Assembly (NCBI GenBank): GCA_948438565.1
Contig: CAOJLW010000030.1
Coordinates: 1-13,842 of the forward strand
From: an uncultured Lachnospiraceae bacterium
GTDB taxonomy: Bacteria; Bacillota; Clostridia; Lachnospirales; Lachnospiraceae
Length of the DNA stretch: 13,842 nucleotides
Reading direction: 5' to 3'
Shown here one piece after another: positions 1-6,919 of the stretch. The first letter of the stretch is position 1, and the number at the start of each line of letters is the position of its first letter. The notes under the pieces are model-generated. The model saw only the letters and a list, made by a program, of their open reading frames with translations. It searched no databases and was not told where the DNA came from. Both the position numbers and the translations under genes were made by a program.

Positions 1-15
1 ACGCTCTTCCGATCT
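1..15. other. Illumina sequencing adapter remnant
   Basis: The first 15 bases, ACGCTCTTCCGATCT, are identical to the 3' end of the standard Illumina TruSeq read 1 adapter. This is recalled from established knowledge of the adapter and was not searched. The DUF2508 reading frame becomes plausible protein only after base 16, which fits a junction there. Treat these bases as non-biological; the contig really begins at about base 16. Confidence 0.93.
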
Positions 16-16
16 T

Positions 17-256
17 TTCAAGAAAAGCGTCTCAAACGACCAACGCTACGCCCTGTTATTGGAGGATATAGACCGCGCAAAGCATGATCTGGATTCTGCT
101 TATAAAAATCTTGCCAATGTCATTGAGCCGGATTTGATTGACTGTTATATCTATGAAGTTCAGTCTGTACAGATGCGCTATAAGTTCCTCTTAAGCCGGG
201 CCAAACAAATAGAGGATTCTTATGCAAAGAATCCTCTGGAAGTTTCAGGTACCTGA
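17..256 (+). CDS. DUF2508 family protein (YaaL-like), 5' end missing
   Basis: The frame is open from the adapter junction to TGA at 254-256, giving about 79 residues of a small protein. The stretch from LLLEDIDRAKHDLDSAYKNL through DPDLIDCYIYEVQ-like sequence (here EPDLIDCYIYEVQ) to RYKFLLSRAKQ matches my recollection of the DUF2508/YaaL family. In Firmicutes that family often sits between recR and bofA, near sporulation and recombination genes; its biochemical function is not known. A TTG at 59 could be read as a start, but the family pattern (YALLLEDI) continues upstream, so the gene is cut by the contig end and is not short. The last 14 or so residues are encoded by the hairpin shared with the convergent fliS gene. 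The family call is fairly secure and the function is unknown. Confidence 0.8.
   Translation, partial: FKKSVSNDQRYALLLEDIDRAKHDLDSAYKNLANVIEPDLIDCYIYEVQSVQMRYKFLLSRAKQIEDSYAKNPLEVSGT
211..237 (-). terminator. Hairpin terminator at the fliS 3' end
   Basis: A perfect 11-bp inverted repeat (211-221 with 227-237) surrounds a 5-base loop. Read on the minus strand, the stem is followed by ATTTGTTTGG, which is moderately U-rich. The fliS stop codon (220-222) lies within the hairpin, so the terminator begins inside the gene. Only about four of the 11 pairs are G-C and the U tract is broken, so termination may be weak. The same bases code for the tail of the convergent DUF2508 gene. Confidence 0.5.
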
Positions 257-696
257 AATGTCTCTGTTAAATCGTTTCTGCCGTAAGTAATGCCGGCATA
301 AACCTGCTGTGTATTTTTCATCAGCGGAGCCGAATGATCCTGTTTTGCAGCTTCTATAAAAGCTGCATACAGGTTCTTAAGAACAGCTTCGGCTCCCTCT
401 AGTTCATCTAACCCATTTTTAATTACTGCTTTCGCCATAGCTTCTTTGGCAAAAATATACAATGGATACAAATCCTTTGCTATATCATATCGAAAATTTA
501 AAGATTGCAGCAATTCGTCCACGCCGCGCTGCGCTTTCGCCAATGCTGTGCAAAACGCCTCGTAATCACCCTTTTGAAAACTCTCTTTCGCATCGTCCAA
601 ATAGGCAAAAATAATGTCATAAATCACTACAATCAGGGCGCCCCGGTTGCTCTGGCTAATCCTTCTGGTAAAATCCTGTACCTGTTCCTGTTTCAT
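220..696 (-). CDS. fliS: Flagellar protein FliS (flagellin export chaperone)
   Basis: 158 residues, mostly helical, slightly longer than the usual 120-150. FliS binds the C-terminal D0 helices of flagellin in the cytoplasm, preventing early polymerisation and delivering it to the type III export gate. The N-terminal stretch has the familiar pattern of an alpha-helical FliS, with SNRGALIVVIYDIIFAYLDD in the position where family members have a hydrophobic '..LI..LYD..I..L' helix, followed by a second helix with KAQRGVDELLQSLNF (family: kA..ii.eL...Ld). The C-terminus after about residue 120 is less conserved. The gene starts 14 bases after the flagellin stop, with a GAGGG ribosome binding site 5 bases before the ATG, so it is co-transcribed with its client. 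Its 3' end overlaps the convergent DUF2508 gene by 37 bases. Confidence 0.9.
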   Translation of the reverse strand: MKQEQVQDFTRRISQSNRGALIVVIYDIIFAYLDDAKESFQKGDYEAFCTALAKAQRGVDELLQSLNFRYDIAKDLYPLYIFAKEAMAKAVIKNGLDELEGAEAVLKNLYAAFIEAAKQDHSAPLMKNTQQVYAGITYGRNDLTETFQVPETSRGFFA

Positions 697-710
697 ATTT
701 TCCCTCTTTT

Positions 711-2144
711 TTATTGCAGAAGCTGAAGCACGGTCTGTGGAATATCATTGGCCTGCGCCAATACCGAAACGCCGGCCTGCTGTAATACGGTATATTTGGT
801 ATATTCGGATACTTCCTTGGCCATATCGACATCCGCAAGGCGCGAAATTGCATTCGTAAGATCCTCATTGGAAGCTTCCAAACCATCCACCGTATGTTCC
901 AGACGGTTTTGGTAAGCGCCGATCGACGAACGCACGGAAGAAACCGTCTCAATTGCAAAATCCAATTGGGAAATTGCCCTTGCGCCGCCGTTTACGCGTG
1001 TAACATCCACTTCATCTAAGTAAAGCGTATCACAGGAAACCTCAGGAATCCGCACATCCATGGTTTGATGCTCATTGGCGCCAATCTGTAAAATCATGGT
1101 TCCAATATTTGTCACTTCAATGTCCAAATCGCCTATTCTTCCGGGATCTACCATAAAATTCATTTCAAAACCGGCCGCATCCGTAACTTTTATTTTATTG
1201 CCGTCCGTTGTAACCGTAGCCTGGTTTCCAAACGACGAATCCAAATTCAACGTAATCTGCGCATCCATACCCGTCGAGCTGGTCAGCGTCGCAGCTCCCA
1301 GAAAATCTGCCAAATCTTCATTGCTACACGTTATCTTAACCTCAGATCCTGCGCCATACTGATTGGAAACAAATGCCAGCGTATCTCCAAATTCAAACTC
1401 TTTTACCAACGCCTCATAGCCGCCTGTCTCTGGAAATTGTTCCAAATCCGGCGTTGCCCCGGGATCGACAATCATCAGCATAGCGTTACCCTCTTCTGCG
1501 CCCTTCCTCAGCTTTTCAAAAACACTTGCGGCGTCTTCGCCCTCTTCAATCTCAATTTCCGCGCCATTGATAATAATCTTCCCGCCCGGAATTACACCCG
1601 CGCCGGTCGTAGTCTTTACGGTTGTCTGCGTTGCCGCGGCATCAATCGTCAATTGATAATTTCCCGGACCAACCTGATCCGTAATCGCCATCCTGGAAAC
1701 CCCGTCCGCATATACGCGGGTATCCGAACTGCCGTCCAGTAATTTCTTAGTATTGTATTCTGTATCCCGGGAAATACGATCGACTTCTTTGTTCAATGAT
1801 TCAATTTCCTGCTGGATAGCGTCCCGATCCTCTAACTTATTGGTATCCGTCGCAGCCTGCACGGACAACTCACGGATACGCTGCAAAATGCTTGTAATCT
1901 CGCCCAGAGCAGAATCCGCAATCTGCAAGACACTGATGCCGTTAGAAGCGTTCTGAGACGCCTGCGTAAGGCCGTCAATCTGCGCCTGCATTTTATTGGA
2001 AATTGCAATTCCGGCCGGATCATCTTTCGCATGATTCAACTTCAGGCCTGACGACAAACGTTCCATCGAAGCCGAAAGACCCCCTTCGGTTTTTAGTAAT
2101 TGTGCGTTTGTAACAACCGCTGACATATTATGGTTAATTTTCAT
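711..2144 (-). CDS. Flagellin (flagellar filament subunit)
   Basis: 477 residues. The conserved N-terminal D0/D1 region (about 1-140) has LSSGLKLNHAKDDPAGIAIS and the helix with LQRIRELSVQAA at 87-98. The C-terminal D1/D0 region (about 390-477) has the usual SSIGAYQNRLEHT and ends in IPQTVLQLLQ. The middle (about 140-390) is variable. Part of it (about 185-300, starting with GGKIIINGAEIEI) resembles the flagellin IN-type beta insertion. The protein has no cleaved signal peptide because it is exported by the flagellar type III system. It carries two cysteines, at 273 and 371, which is uncommon for flagellins. The ribosome binding site AGGAAGG lies 8 bases before the ATG. It has its own sigma-D promoter and leader and is followed closely by fliS. 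The symbol could be fliC or hag; I leave it open. Confidence 0.96.
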   Translation of the reverse strand: MKINHNMSAVVTNAQLLKTEGGLSASMERLSSGLKLNHAKDDPAGIAISNKMQAQIDGLTQASQNASNGISVLQIADSALGEITSILQRIRELSVQAATDTNKLEDRDAIQQEIESLNKEVDRISRDTEYNTKKLLDGSSDTRVYADGVSRMAITDQVGPGNYQLTIDAAATQTTVKTTTGAGVIPGGKIIINGAEIEIEEGEDAASVFEKLRKGAEEGNAMLMIVDPGATPDLEQFPETGGYEALVKEFEFGDTLAFVSNQYGAGSEVKITCSNEDLADFLGAATLTSSTGMDAQITLNLDSSFGNQATVTTDGNKIKVTDAAGFEMNFMVDPGRIGDLDIEVTNIGTMILQIGANEHQTMDVRIPEVSCDTLYLDEVDVTRVNGGARAISQLDFAIETVSSVRSSIGAYQNRLEHTVDGLEASNEDLTNAISRLADVDMAKEVSEYTKYTVLQQAGVSVLAQANDIPQTVLQLLQ

Positions 2145-2152
2145 ATTCGATA

Positions 2153-2159
2153 CCTTCCT
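2153..2159 (-). promoter_or_regulatory. Flagellin ribosome binding site, possible second CsrA site
   Basis: On the minus strand the sequence AGGAAGG lies 8 bases before the flagellin ATG, preceded by another AGGA-like core (AAAGGATAGGAAGG). In Bacillus subtilis CsrA represses hag by binding one site that overlaps the Shine-Dalgarno and one further upstream. The arrangement here is similar. The ribosome-binding role is clear; the CsrA role is inference. Confidence 0.6.
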
Positions 2160-2189
2160 ATCCTTTTTCCGCGTCCGTGCAATTCTGTA

Positions 2190-2201
2190 ACATCCCTGTC
2201 T
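2190..2201 (-). promoter_or_regulatory. Candidate CsrA binding site in the flagellin leader
   Basis: On the minus strand this reads AGACAGGGATGT. The known high-affinity CsrA consensus is RUACARGGAUGU, so 11 of 12 positions agree, including the full ACARGGAUGU core. It lies about 20-30 bases after the expected transcription start and about 45 bases before the flagellin ATG. This is the position expected for the upstream site in a CsrA-repressed flagellin leader. No csrA or fliW gene is present in the window, so the regulator must be encoded elsewhere. Confidence 0.6.
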
Positions 2202-2224
2202 GATCTATTATTTTCCTGCAATTT

Positions 2225-2251
2225 ATATCGGCCTAAAATTCCAGTTCCTTA
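2225..2251 (-). promoter_or_regulatory. Sigma-D (sigma-28) type promoter for flagellin
   Basis: On the minus strand the -10 element is GCCGATAT (2225-2232), a perfect match to the sigma-D consensus. A TAAG (2248-2251; consensus TAAA) lies exactly 15 bases upstream. The -35 and spacer lie inside the last codons of the upstream 1041-residue gene, and its TAG stop (2233-2235) directly touches the -10. Transcription would start near 2218, giving a leader of about 74 bases. Confidence 0.85.
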
Positions 2252-5200
2252 ACCGCTTCTATAAAACCCTTTGCAATATGATACAACCGCGCCGTCTGAA
2301 CCTCATAGGCATCTTCCCCAGATCCGCTTGCCGCCTCCTTATGTCTCGAAAACCTCGAAAAATTCAAAAGCTGGATAAAGGAAACCTGTAAATCGCCTTC
2401 TTCTTCTCCAAGTCCTTTGGTAATCTCTGGCAGACGCTCTTCCAGCAGTCGTTTTGTATCCATATTGTCCACTGCAATCAGACCGGATACGCCGTTTTCT
2501 TTCGCTTCAATGCTCGCCGCAACCTTACCGGCCTTGGCCGTTTCAAACATTACGTCCACAATTCCTTTTTTCTTTTCTCCGCGCACAATCTTAAGAGAAA
2601 TATTGGTCACTTCATTTCCCACCAAAACCGGAATCGTATACTCCTCATTCTCAGCCATCTTTCCGGCAATGGAAAGCTGCGCATTCATCAGCTTGAGCTC
2701 CCGGATATCCATGCTGGTAATATGCTCGTCATCCGCAAGCATCGTTTTCATTACATTTTCGGCAGTCTCGGCCAGTTCCTCCTGCGCGGCCGCCAGTTCC
2801 TTTGGCGTCTTGACCGCATTGCCAAAACGCTCTAAAATTTCTGTTTTTAACGCTTCAAAATCCACAGACTCCCCGGAAAATTCTCCGTCCGCGCGAAACA
2901 TCTGCGCAAACACCTGATTACGTCTGTTGATCAGGCGGTTTGCCGCCAAAACGTGTTCCACCGTATTGGGAATTTCAAATCGTTCTAACAGCCGGTAAAT
3001 TTCTTCATCCGTAGCGGCAGCCTGTTGCAATTCTTCCAATTGGCTTTGGGCATATGCCTGATCCAGCGCATTCTCCTGCCCAACCGTCTCCTTGGCATAC
3101 TCCTCTAAAACCTGCTTTAATTGTTCAGGCGTATAATTCTCCCACTCCGGCGTATCCAACAATTTTTTCATCGTCACCGGCGTCAACGTTTCCATTACGT
3201 CCTTCATGCAGTTCGCCTGATAAGCCGTCTCAATCTGATCCACAATGGATTTGCTCTCCGTTTCCATCCGATCCACGCCTGCGAATTCATCATCCACCGT
3301 ATAATCCATACCGCTCTTTTTCGCGCTCCGCACGGCAGTCAAAAGATTTCGCATTGTAAACTCCGCGCCCTGGCTGACAAGCGCGCCAATGGCGGCTCCG
3401 TCCGTCCGTTCAATCTGATTCATCAGACGATATACACCGATAAAGGATTCCCGCTCCTCTGGAGAAATCCCATGGCTCTGCTCCAATTTCCAGAGATATT
3501 CGCTAAAACGTTCCGTATCCGCATCGTTACTTTGCGCGCGGATGGCTTCTGCTTTTTGATTGAGCAGCTCTAAATCCATATCGAGCGGATTGTCCCCCTG
3601 ATGGATCAGTTCGCGCACCGTTGCCGGCGTGAGGTTTGCAAATGTCCGCTGCACACGTTCATCCGCAGCCTTCATCGTCATCACCGACTCTTCATTGATT
3701 GGCAGGCTGTTATACGCCAAAATCCGCACTGCACGTTTATTGGCTTCACTGCCTTCCAAACCCAGATCCGCCAGGATATCTTCCACATTGGCAAATGCTT
3801 TTTGAATCGAGTCCCCCAAATCCTTTCGCGGCGCCGTCATCAACGCCTCATAACTTTCCCCGGCTTTTTCAAAAGTATCCTTTAATACGCTCCCGGCTTC
3901 ATGTAAGGCATTGACCGTATCCAAAGGGCGTCCCCGCATCCCAAGCAAATATGCCGGCATTCCCTTCAAATCTTCGACCTTCCGGCTCGTTTCCTCAAAC
4001 AACGCCGTCATCGATGCGTCCGTAACCTCTTTCCCCTCACCCAGCAAAGAGGCATAATAATGGTTCTCCTGCTCTTTTAAGCTTGCCACCAACTCCTCTA
4101 ACGGCTTCGTCTCAATCGCAATCCCTCGTTTGATTAAAGCGCGGTTCGCTTCCGTAGTCATAGCGAGCCGAGTTTCTTCTAACATCCGCCTTGCCCGTAA
4201 AAACTCAAATCCTTCCCGCGACAAGCTTCCGGCGTCCTGTCCGCTTTCCTCCGCCGCATCCATCACAGCCTGCGTCATACCGACGTCCGTCTTACCCTGT
4301 TTGCGCTGCGCAATAGCATATTCTAAGGCGGAAACTGTAATCTCAACATCATTGGCTACCAGATAGGCAATATCCTCGTCCGAGGCCTCCGTTACAATTT
4401 CAACGGCGCGTTCCGCCTGCGCCGTCGCCGAATATTCTGGTAACAGCATCGCATCCGTTGGCCGATCCCCTTCCGCTACCGCAGTTGCAATCGCAGCTGC
4501 AATCTGACTGCCGTCTGCCGGAAGCCGTAAACTGTTTAATTTTTGCAAATATGAAAAATTATCCGCTGTAAGCGCAATGTTGTTTTGTACCATCCACTGG
4601 CCGTCTGCCAGCGCCTTTTCGTCGGCTTCCCCTCCGGCAGCCGATATAATCTGTTCCATTTGTCCTTTTAACGCTTCAAAATCTATCGTCTCTTCTTGCG
4701 GAGCCGTATAAGAAGCGCTTCCGGAAAACTCCGCCATATACAAATTGGAAATACTCGGCGGCAAATGATTGTCCAGCATATATTTAATCGCGCCTTCCGA
4801 CAGCGCCTGCAATTGCTCTGCCTGCTGGTACGCCTTTAACCCTTCGGCCATATTTTCTTCTGTGGCCGGAAGATCCGCATCTTCAAAACTGCGTTCCAAC
4901 TGACTTACCGCCGCTGCGCTCCCTGCCAGCTCCTCTAGCTGTTCCCTGGTCAGGGAATCTCCCATATAGGAAATATCCACCCCTGCCTTTGCCAGCTGCG
5001 CTTTAATCTTATCAACAACCGTAACAATCGTATTGCTGTCCGATCGCAGACCCGAAAAACCCTCTTCTTGCAGTTTTTGATAATCCTCCGGCGTCATTGT
5101 ATTGGCCAATACGGCCATTTGATCTTTACGCGCAGCAGCGTCCATCTGACCCCCGAATTTTTCTTCCAACTCTTCCAGTGCACTTTTGCTTTTTAGGGAT

Positions 5201-5358
5201 TCCTTGTCATAACCTGCTTCTTCCACGCGGATCGACGGATCTAACGCGTCCATTTTACTTTTTGCCACTTTGGAAAACGATGTCGTCACTTTCGCATGGG
5301 CAAGCGGCTGTTCTTTTTGCACCGTTTGATCCAGCAGGGATCCTTTTTCTATTTTCAT
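2233..5358 (-). CDS. Large helical flagellar-locus protein with FliK-like C-terminal region
   Basis: 1041 residues, acidic, very rich in Glu, Ala and Leu, with no signal peptide or membrane segment and almost no cysteine. I do not recognise a characterised family with certainty; it resembles the large uncharacterised proteins (possibly DUF6240) found in flagellar loci of Lachnospiraceae. Residues about 190-812 contain several degenerate helix-turn-helix units of about 25 residues, such as YLVANDVEITVSALEYAIAQ, LIKRGIAIETKPLEELVASL and LLERFEIPNTVEHVLAANRL. Residues about 905-996 alternate beta-like stretches with a helix (IPVLVGNEVTNISLKIV, then GIVDVMFETAKAGKVAASI, then DTKRLLEERLPEITKGL). 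This resembles the C-terminal domain of FliK hook-length proteins. The N-terminus is polar, as in many type III export substrates. It lies directly upstream of flagellin and has a GAGGA ribosome binding site. Function in hook-length control or export is inference. Confidence 0.7.
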   Translation of the reverse strand: MKIEKGSLLDQTVQKEQPLAHAKVTTSFSKVAKSKMDALDPSIRVEEAGYDKESLKSKSALEELEEKFGGQMDAAARKDQMAVLANTMTPEDYQKLQEEGFSGLRSDSNTIVTVVDKIKAQLAKAGVDISYMGDSLTREQLEELAGSAAAVSQLERSFEDADLPATEENMAEGLKAYQQAEQLQALSEGAIKYMLDNHLPPSISNLYMAEFSGSASYTAPQEETIDFEALKGQMEQIISAAGGEADEKALADGQWMVQNNIALTADNFSYLQKLNSLRLPADGSQIAAAIATAVAEGDRPTDAMLLPEYSATAQAERAVEIVTEASDEDIAYLVANDVEITVSALEYAIAQRKQGKTDVGMTQAVMDAAEESGQDAGSLSREGFEFLRARRMLEETRLAMTTEANRALIKRGIAIETKPLEELVASLKEQENHYYASLLGEGKEVTDASMTALFEETSRKVEDLKGMPAYLLGMRGRPLDTVNALHEAGSVLKDTFEKAGESYEALMTAPRKDLGDSIQKAFANVEDILADLGLEGSEANKRAVRILAYNSLPINEESVMTMKAADERVQRTFANLTPATVRELIHQGDNPLDMDLELLNQKAEAIRAQSNDADTERFSEYLWKLEQSHGISPEERESFIGVYRLMNQIERTDGAAIGALVSQGAEFTMRNLLTAVRSAKKSGMDYTVDDEFAGVDRMETESKSIVDQIETAYQANCMKDVMETLTPVTMKKLLDTPEWENYTPEQLKQVLEEYAKETVGQENALDQAYAQSQLEELQQAAATDEEIYRLLERFEIPNTVEHVLAANRLINRRNQVFAQMFRADGEFSGESVDFEALKTEILERFGNAVKTPKELAAAQEELAETAENVMKTMLADDEHITSMDIRELKLMNAQLSIAGKMAENEEYTIPVLVGNEVTNISLKIVRGEKKKGIVDVMFETAKAGKVAASIEAKENGVSGLIAVDNMDTKRLLEERLPEITKGLGEEEGDLQVSFIQLLNFSRFSRHKEAASGSGEDAYEVQTARLYHIAKGFIEAVKELEF

Positions 5359-5424
5359 CTCTTTATCCTCACACCTTCCCAGTTACAGGATATTTTTCCT
5401 AAAGCTGTTATTCTATTACTTATT

Positions 5425-5450
5425 ATGTCGGACAATATAAAAGAAAACTA
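5425..5450 (-). promoter_or_regulatory. Possible sigma-D type promoter for the large flagellar gene
   Basis: On the minus strand CCGACAT (consensus CCGATAT, one mismatch) follows TAGT (consensus TAAA, two mismatches) with a 15-base spacer. It lies about 65 bases upstream of the start of the 1041-residue gene, in the only non-coding gap before it. The -10 is good and the -35 is weak. A GAGGA ribosome binding site lies 7 bases before the ATG. Confidence 0.45.
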
Positions 5451-5480
5451 AATACATAATTGCTAAAATATACGCTCCTT

Positions 5481-5513
5481 AAACAAAAACGCCCTGCCGT
5501 AACCGGCAGGGCG
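5481..5513 (-). terminator. Rho-independent terminator of the purine permease unit
   Basis: A perfect 10-bp GC-rich stem (5490-5499 with 5504-5513; CGCCCTGCCG) has a 4-base loop. On the minus strand it is followed by TTTTTGTTT (5481-5489). It lies 21 bases after the permease stop codon and separates the salvage and wall operon from the flagellar block. The rest of the 5359-5534 gap holds the promoter and leader of the downstream flagellar gene. Confidence 0.93.
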
Positions 5514-5534
5514 AACATTTTGCTCTATGCATTT

Positions 5535-6905
5535 TTACAAAAAAACATATTTACAAATAAATAAGAGGGCCAGTATATACATTAACGGCGTAATTTTTTT
5601 GGATTTGCCGCAAATGACATTGATTGCCACGTAGGAAATAACGCCAATCGCAATTCCTTCTGAAATGCTGTATACCAAAGGCATAGCCAACATACACAGA
5701 TAGGCCGGAAGCGCCTCGGCCGCGTCTTCAAAGTCCACCTGCAAAATAGCGGAAACCATTAAAAACCCGACAAAAATCAAAGCCGGCGCCGTAGCAAACC
5801 CCGGAATTGCCGTAAAAATTGGGGCAAAGAAAATTGCCAGCAAAAACAGGCCGCCTGTTACGACCGAAGCCAGACCCGTTCTGGCTCCTTCTCCTACGCC
5901 CGCAGAACTCTCTACAAACGTCGTCGTCGTAGAAGTCCCAAAAACAGCCCCCACGGAAGTTGCAATCGCGTCCGCCAATAACGCCGGACGTATCCGCGGA
6001 AGTTTTTCTTCCTTATCCAGCATCCCGGCTTTTGCAGAAACGCCTATCAGCGTACCAATGGTATCAAACATATCCACAAACAAAAACGACAGCAATACCA
6101 CAATAAAATTAAAGATGCCTACTCCGGAAAAATCAGCCTGAAAACACTGTCCAAACGTTATGCCGATTGCCGAAAAATCTGTAAACCGCAACGACGGGTA
6201 CAGAGAATAAAAACCGTTTTCTGCATCCACGATATATATCCCTGCCGCCTGCGCCAACATACCGAGCGCCCAGGTTGCTACGATGCCGACTAAGATCGAG
6301 CCTTTGACTCCTTTAATGTATAATATGGCAGTCAAAAACAGACCGACCAATGCCAATACCGCACAGATCCCCTGCGTATGCCAATTACCGGCAAAATCCA
6401 CATAGGATACCAGCGTAGAATCATTGGCTACTACAATATGCGCTCCTTGCAGTCCAATAAATGCAATAAACAAGCCGATTCCTGCGCTGACGCCTTTTTT
6501 TAACGTACTCGGAATCGCATTAAAAATCGCTTCCCGCACGTTTGTAAGGGACAGAACAATAAATATCAACCCTTCTATAAACACCGCCATTAAGGCTACC
6601 TGCCAGGTATATCCCATCGCGCCGCAGACCGTAAATGAAAAATAGGCGTTTAAACCCATCCCTGGAGCCAACGCAAACGGATAATTGGCCAGCAAAGCCA
6701 TGGCAAGCGTCCCCACAAAAGAAGCCAGACAGGTTGCAATCAGCACTGCCGTAGCATCCATATTGGAGCCAAATTCGTTGCCAAGCAAGCTCGGATTGAC
6801 CGCCAAAATATAAGCCATCGTCATAAACGTCGTAATCCCGGCAATCACTTCAGTCTTAACCGTCGTATGGTTCTCATGTAACTTAAAAAACTTTTCCAAC
6901 ATCAT
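5535..6905 (-). CDS. NCS2-family purine permease (AzgA/PbuG-type)
   Basis: 456 residues, the normal length for this family, with about a dozen hydrophobic segments throughout. It imports purine bases (adenine, guanine and/or hypoxanthine) across the cytoplasmic membrane by proton symport. Family signatures are TEVIAGITTFMTMAYILAVN (about 18-37), ALAPGMGLNAYFSF (78-91), FDTIGTLIGVSAKAGMLD (280-297) and the TTFVESSAGVGEGARTGL stretch (328-345), which carries the conserved glutamate region of the substrate site. It begins 14 bases after apt with GGGAG 6 bases before the first of two adjacent ATG codons, so it is surely co-transcribed with apt. Pairing with adenine phosphoribosyltransferase suggests adenine among the substrates, but exact specificity cannot be read from sequence alone. 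Confidence 0.93.
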   Translation of the reverse strand: MMLEKFFKLHENHTTVKTEVIAGITTFMTMAYILAVNPSLLGNEFGSNMDATAVLIATCLASFVGTLAMALLANYPFALAPGMGLNAYFSFTVCGAMGYTWQVALMAVFIEGLIFIVLSLTNVREAIFNAIPSTLKKGVSAGIGLFIAFIGLQGAHIVVANDSTLVSYVDFAGNWHTQGICAVLALVGLFLTAILYIKGVKGSILVGIVATWALGMLAQAAGIYIVDAENGFYSLYPSLRFTDFSAIGITFGQCFQADFSGVGIFNFIVVLLSFLFVDMFDTIGTLIGVSAKAGMLDKEEKLPRIRPALLADAIATSVGAVFGTSTTTTFVESSAGVGEGARTGLASVVTGGLFLLAIFFAPIFTAIPGFATAPALIFVGFLMVSAILQVDFEDAAEALPAYLCMLAMPLVYSISEGIAIGVISYVAINVICGKSKKITPLMYILALLFICKYVFL

Positions 6906-6919
6906 CCTACTCTCCCATC

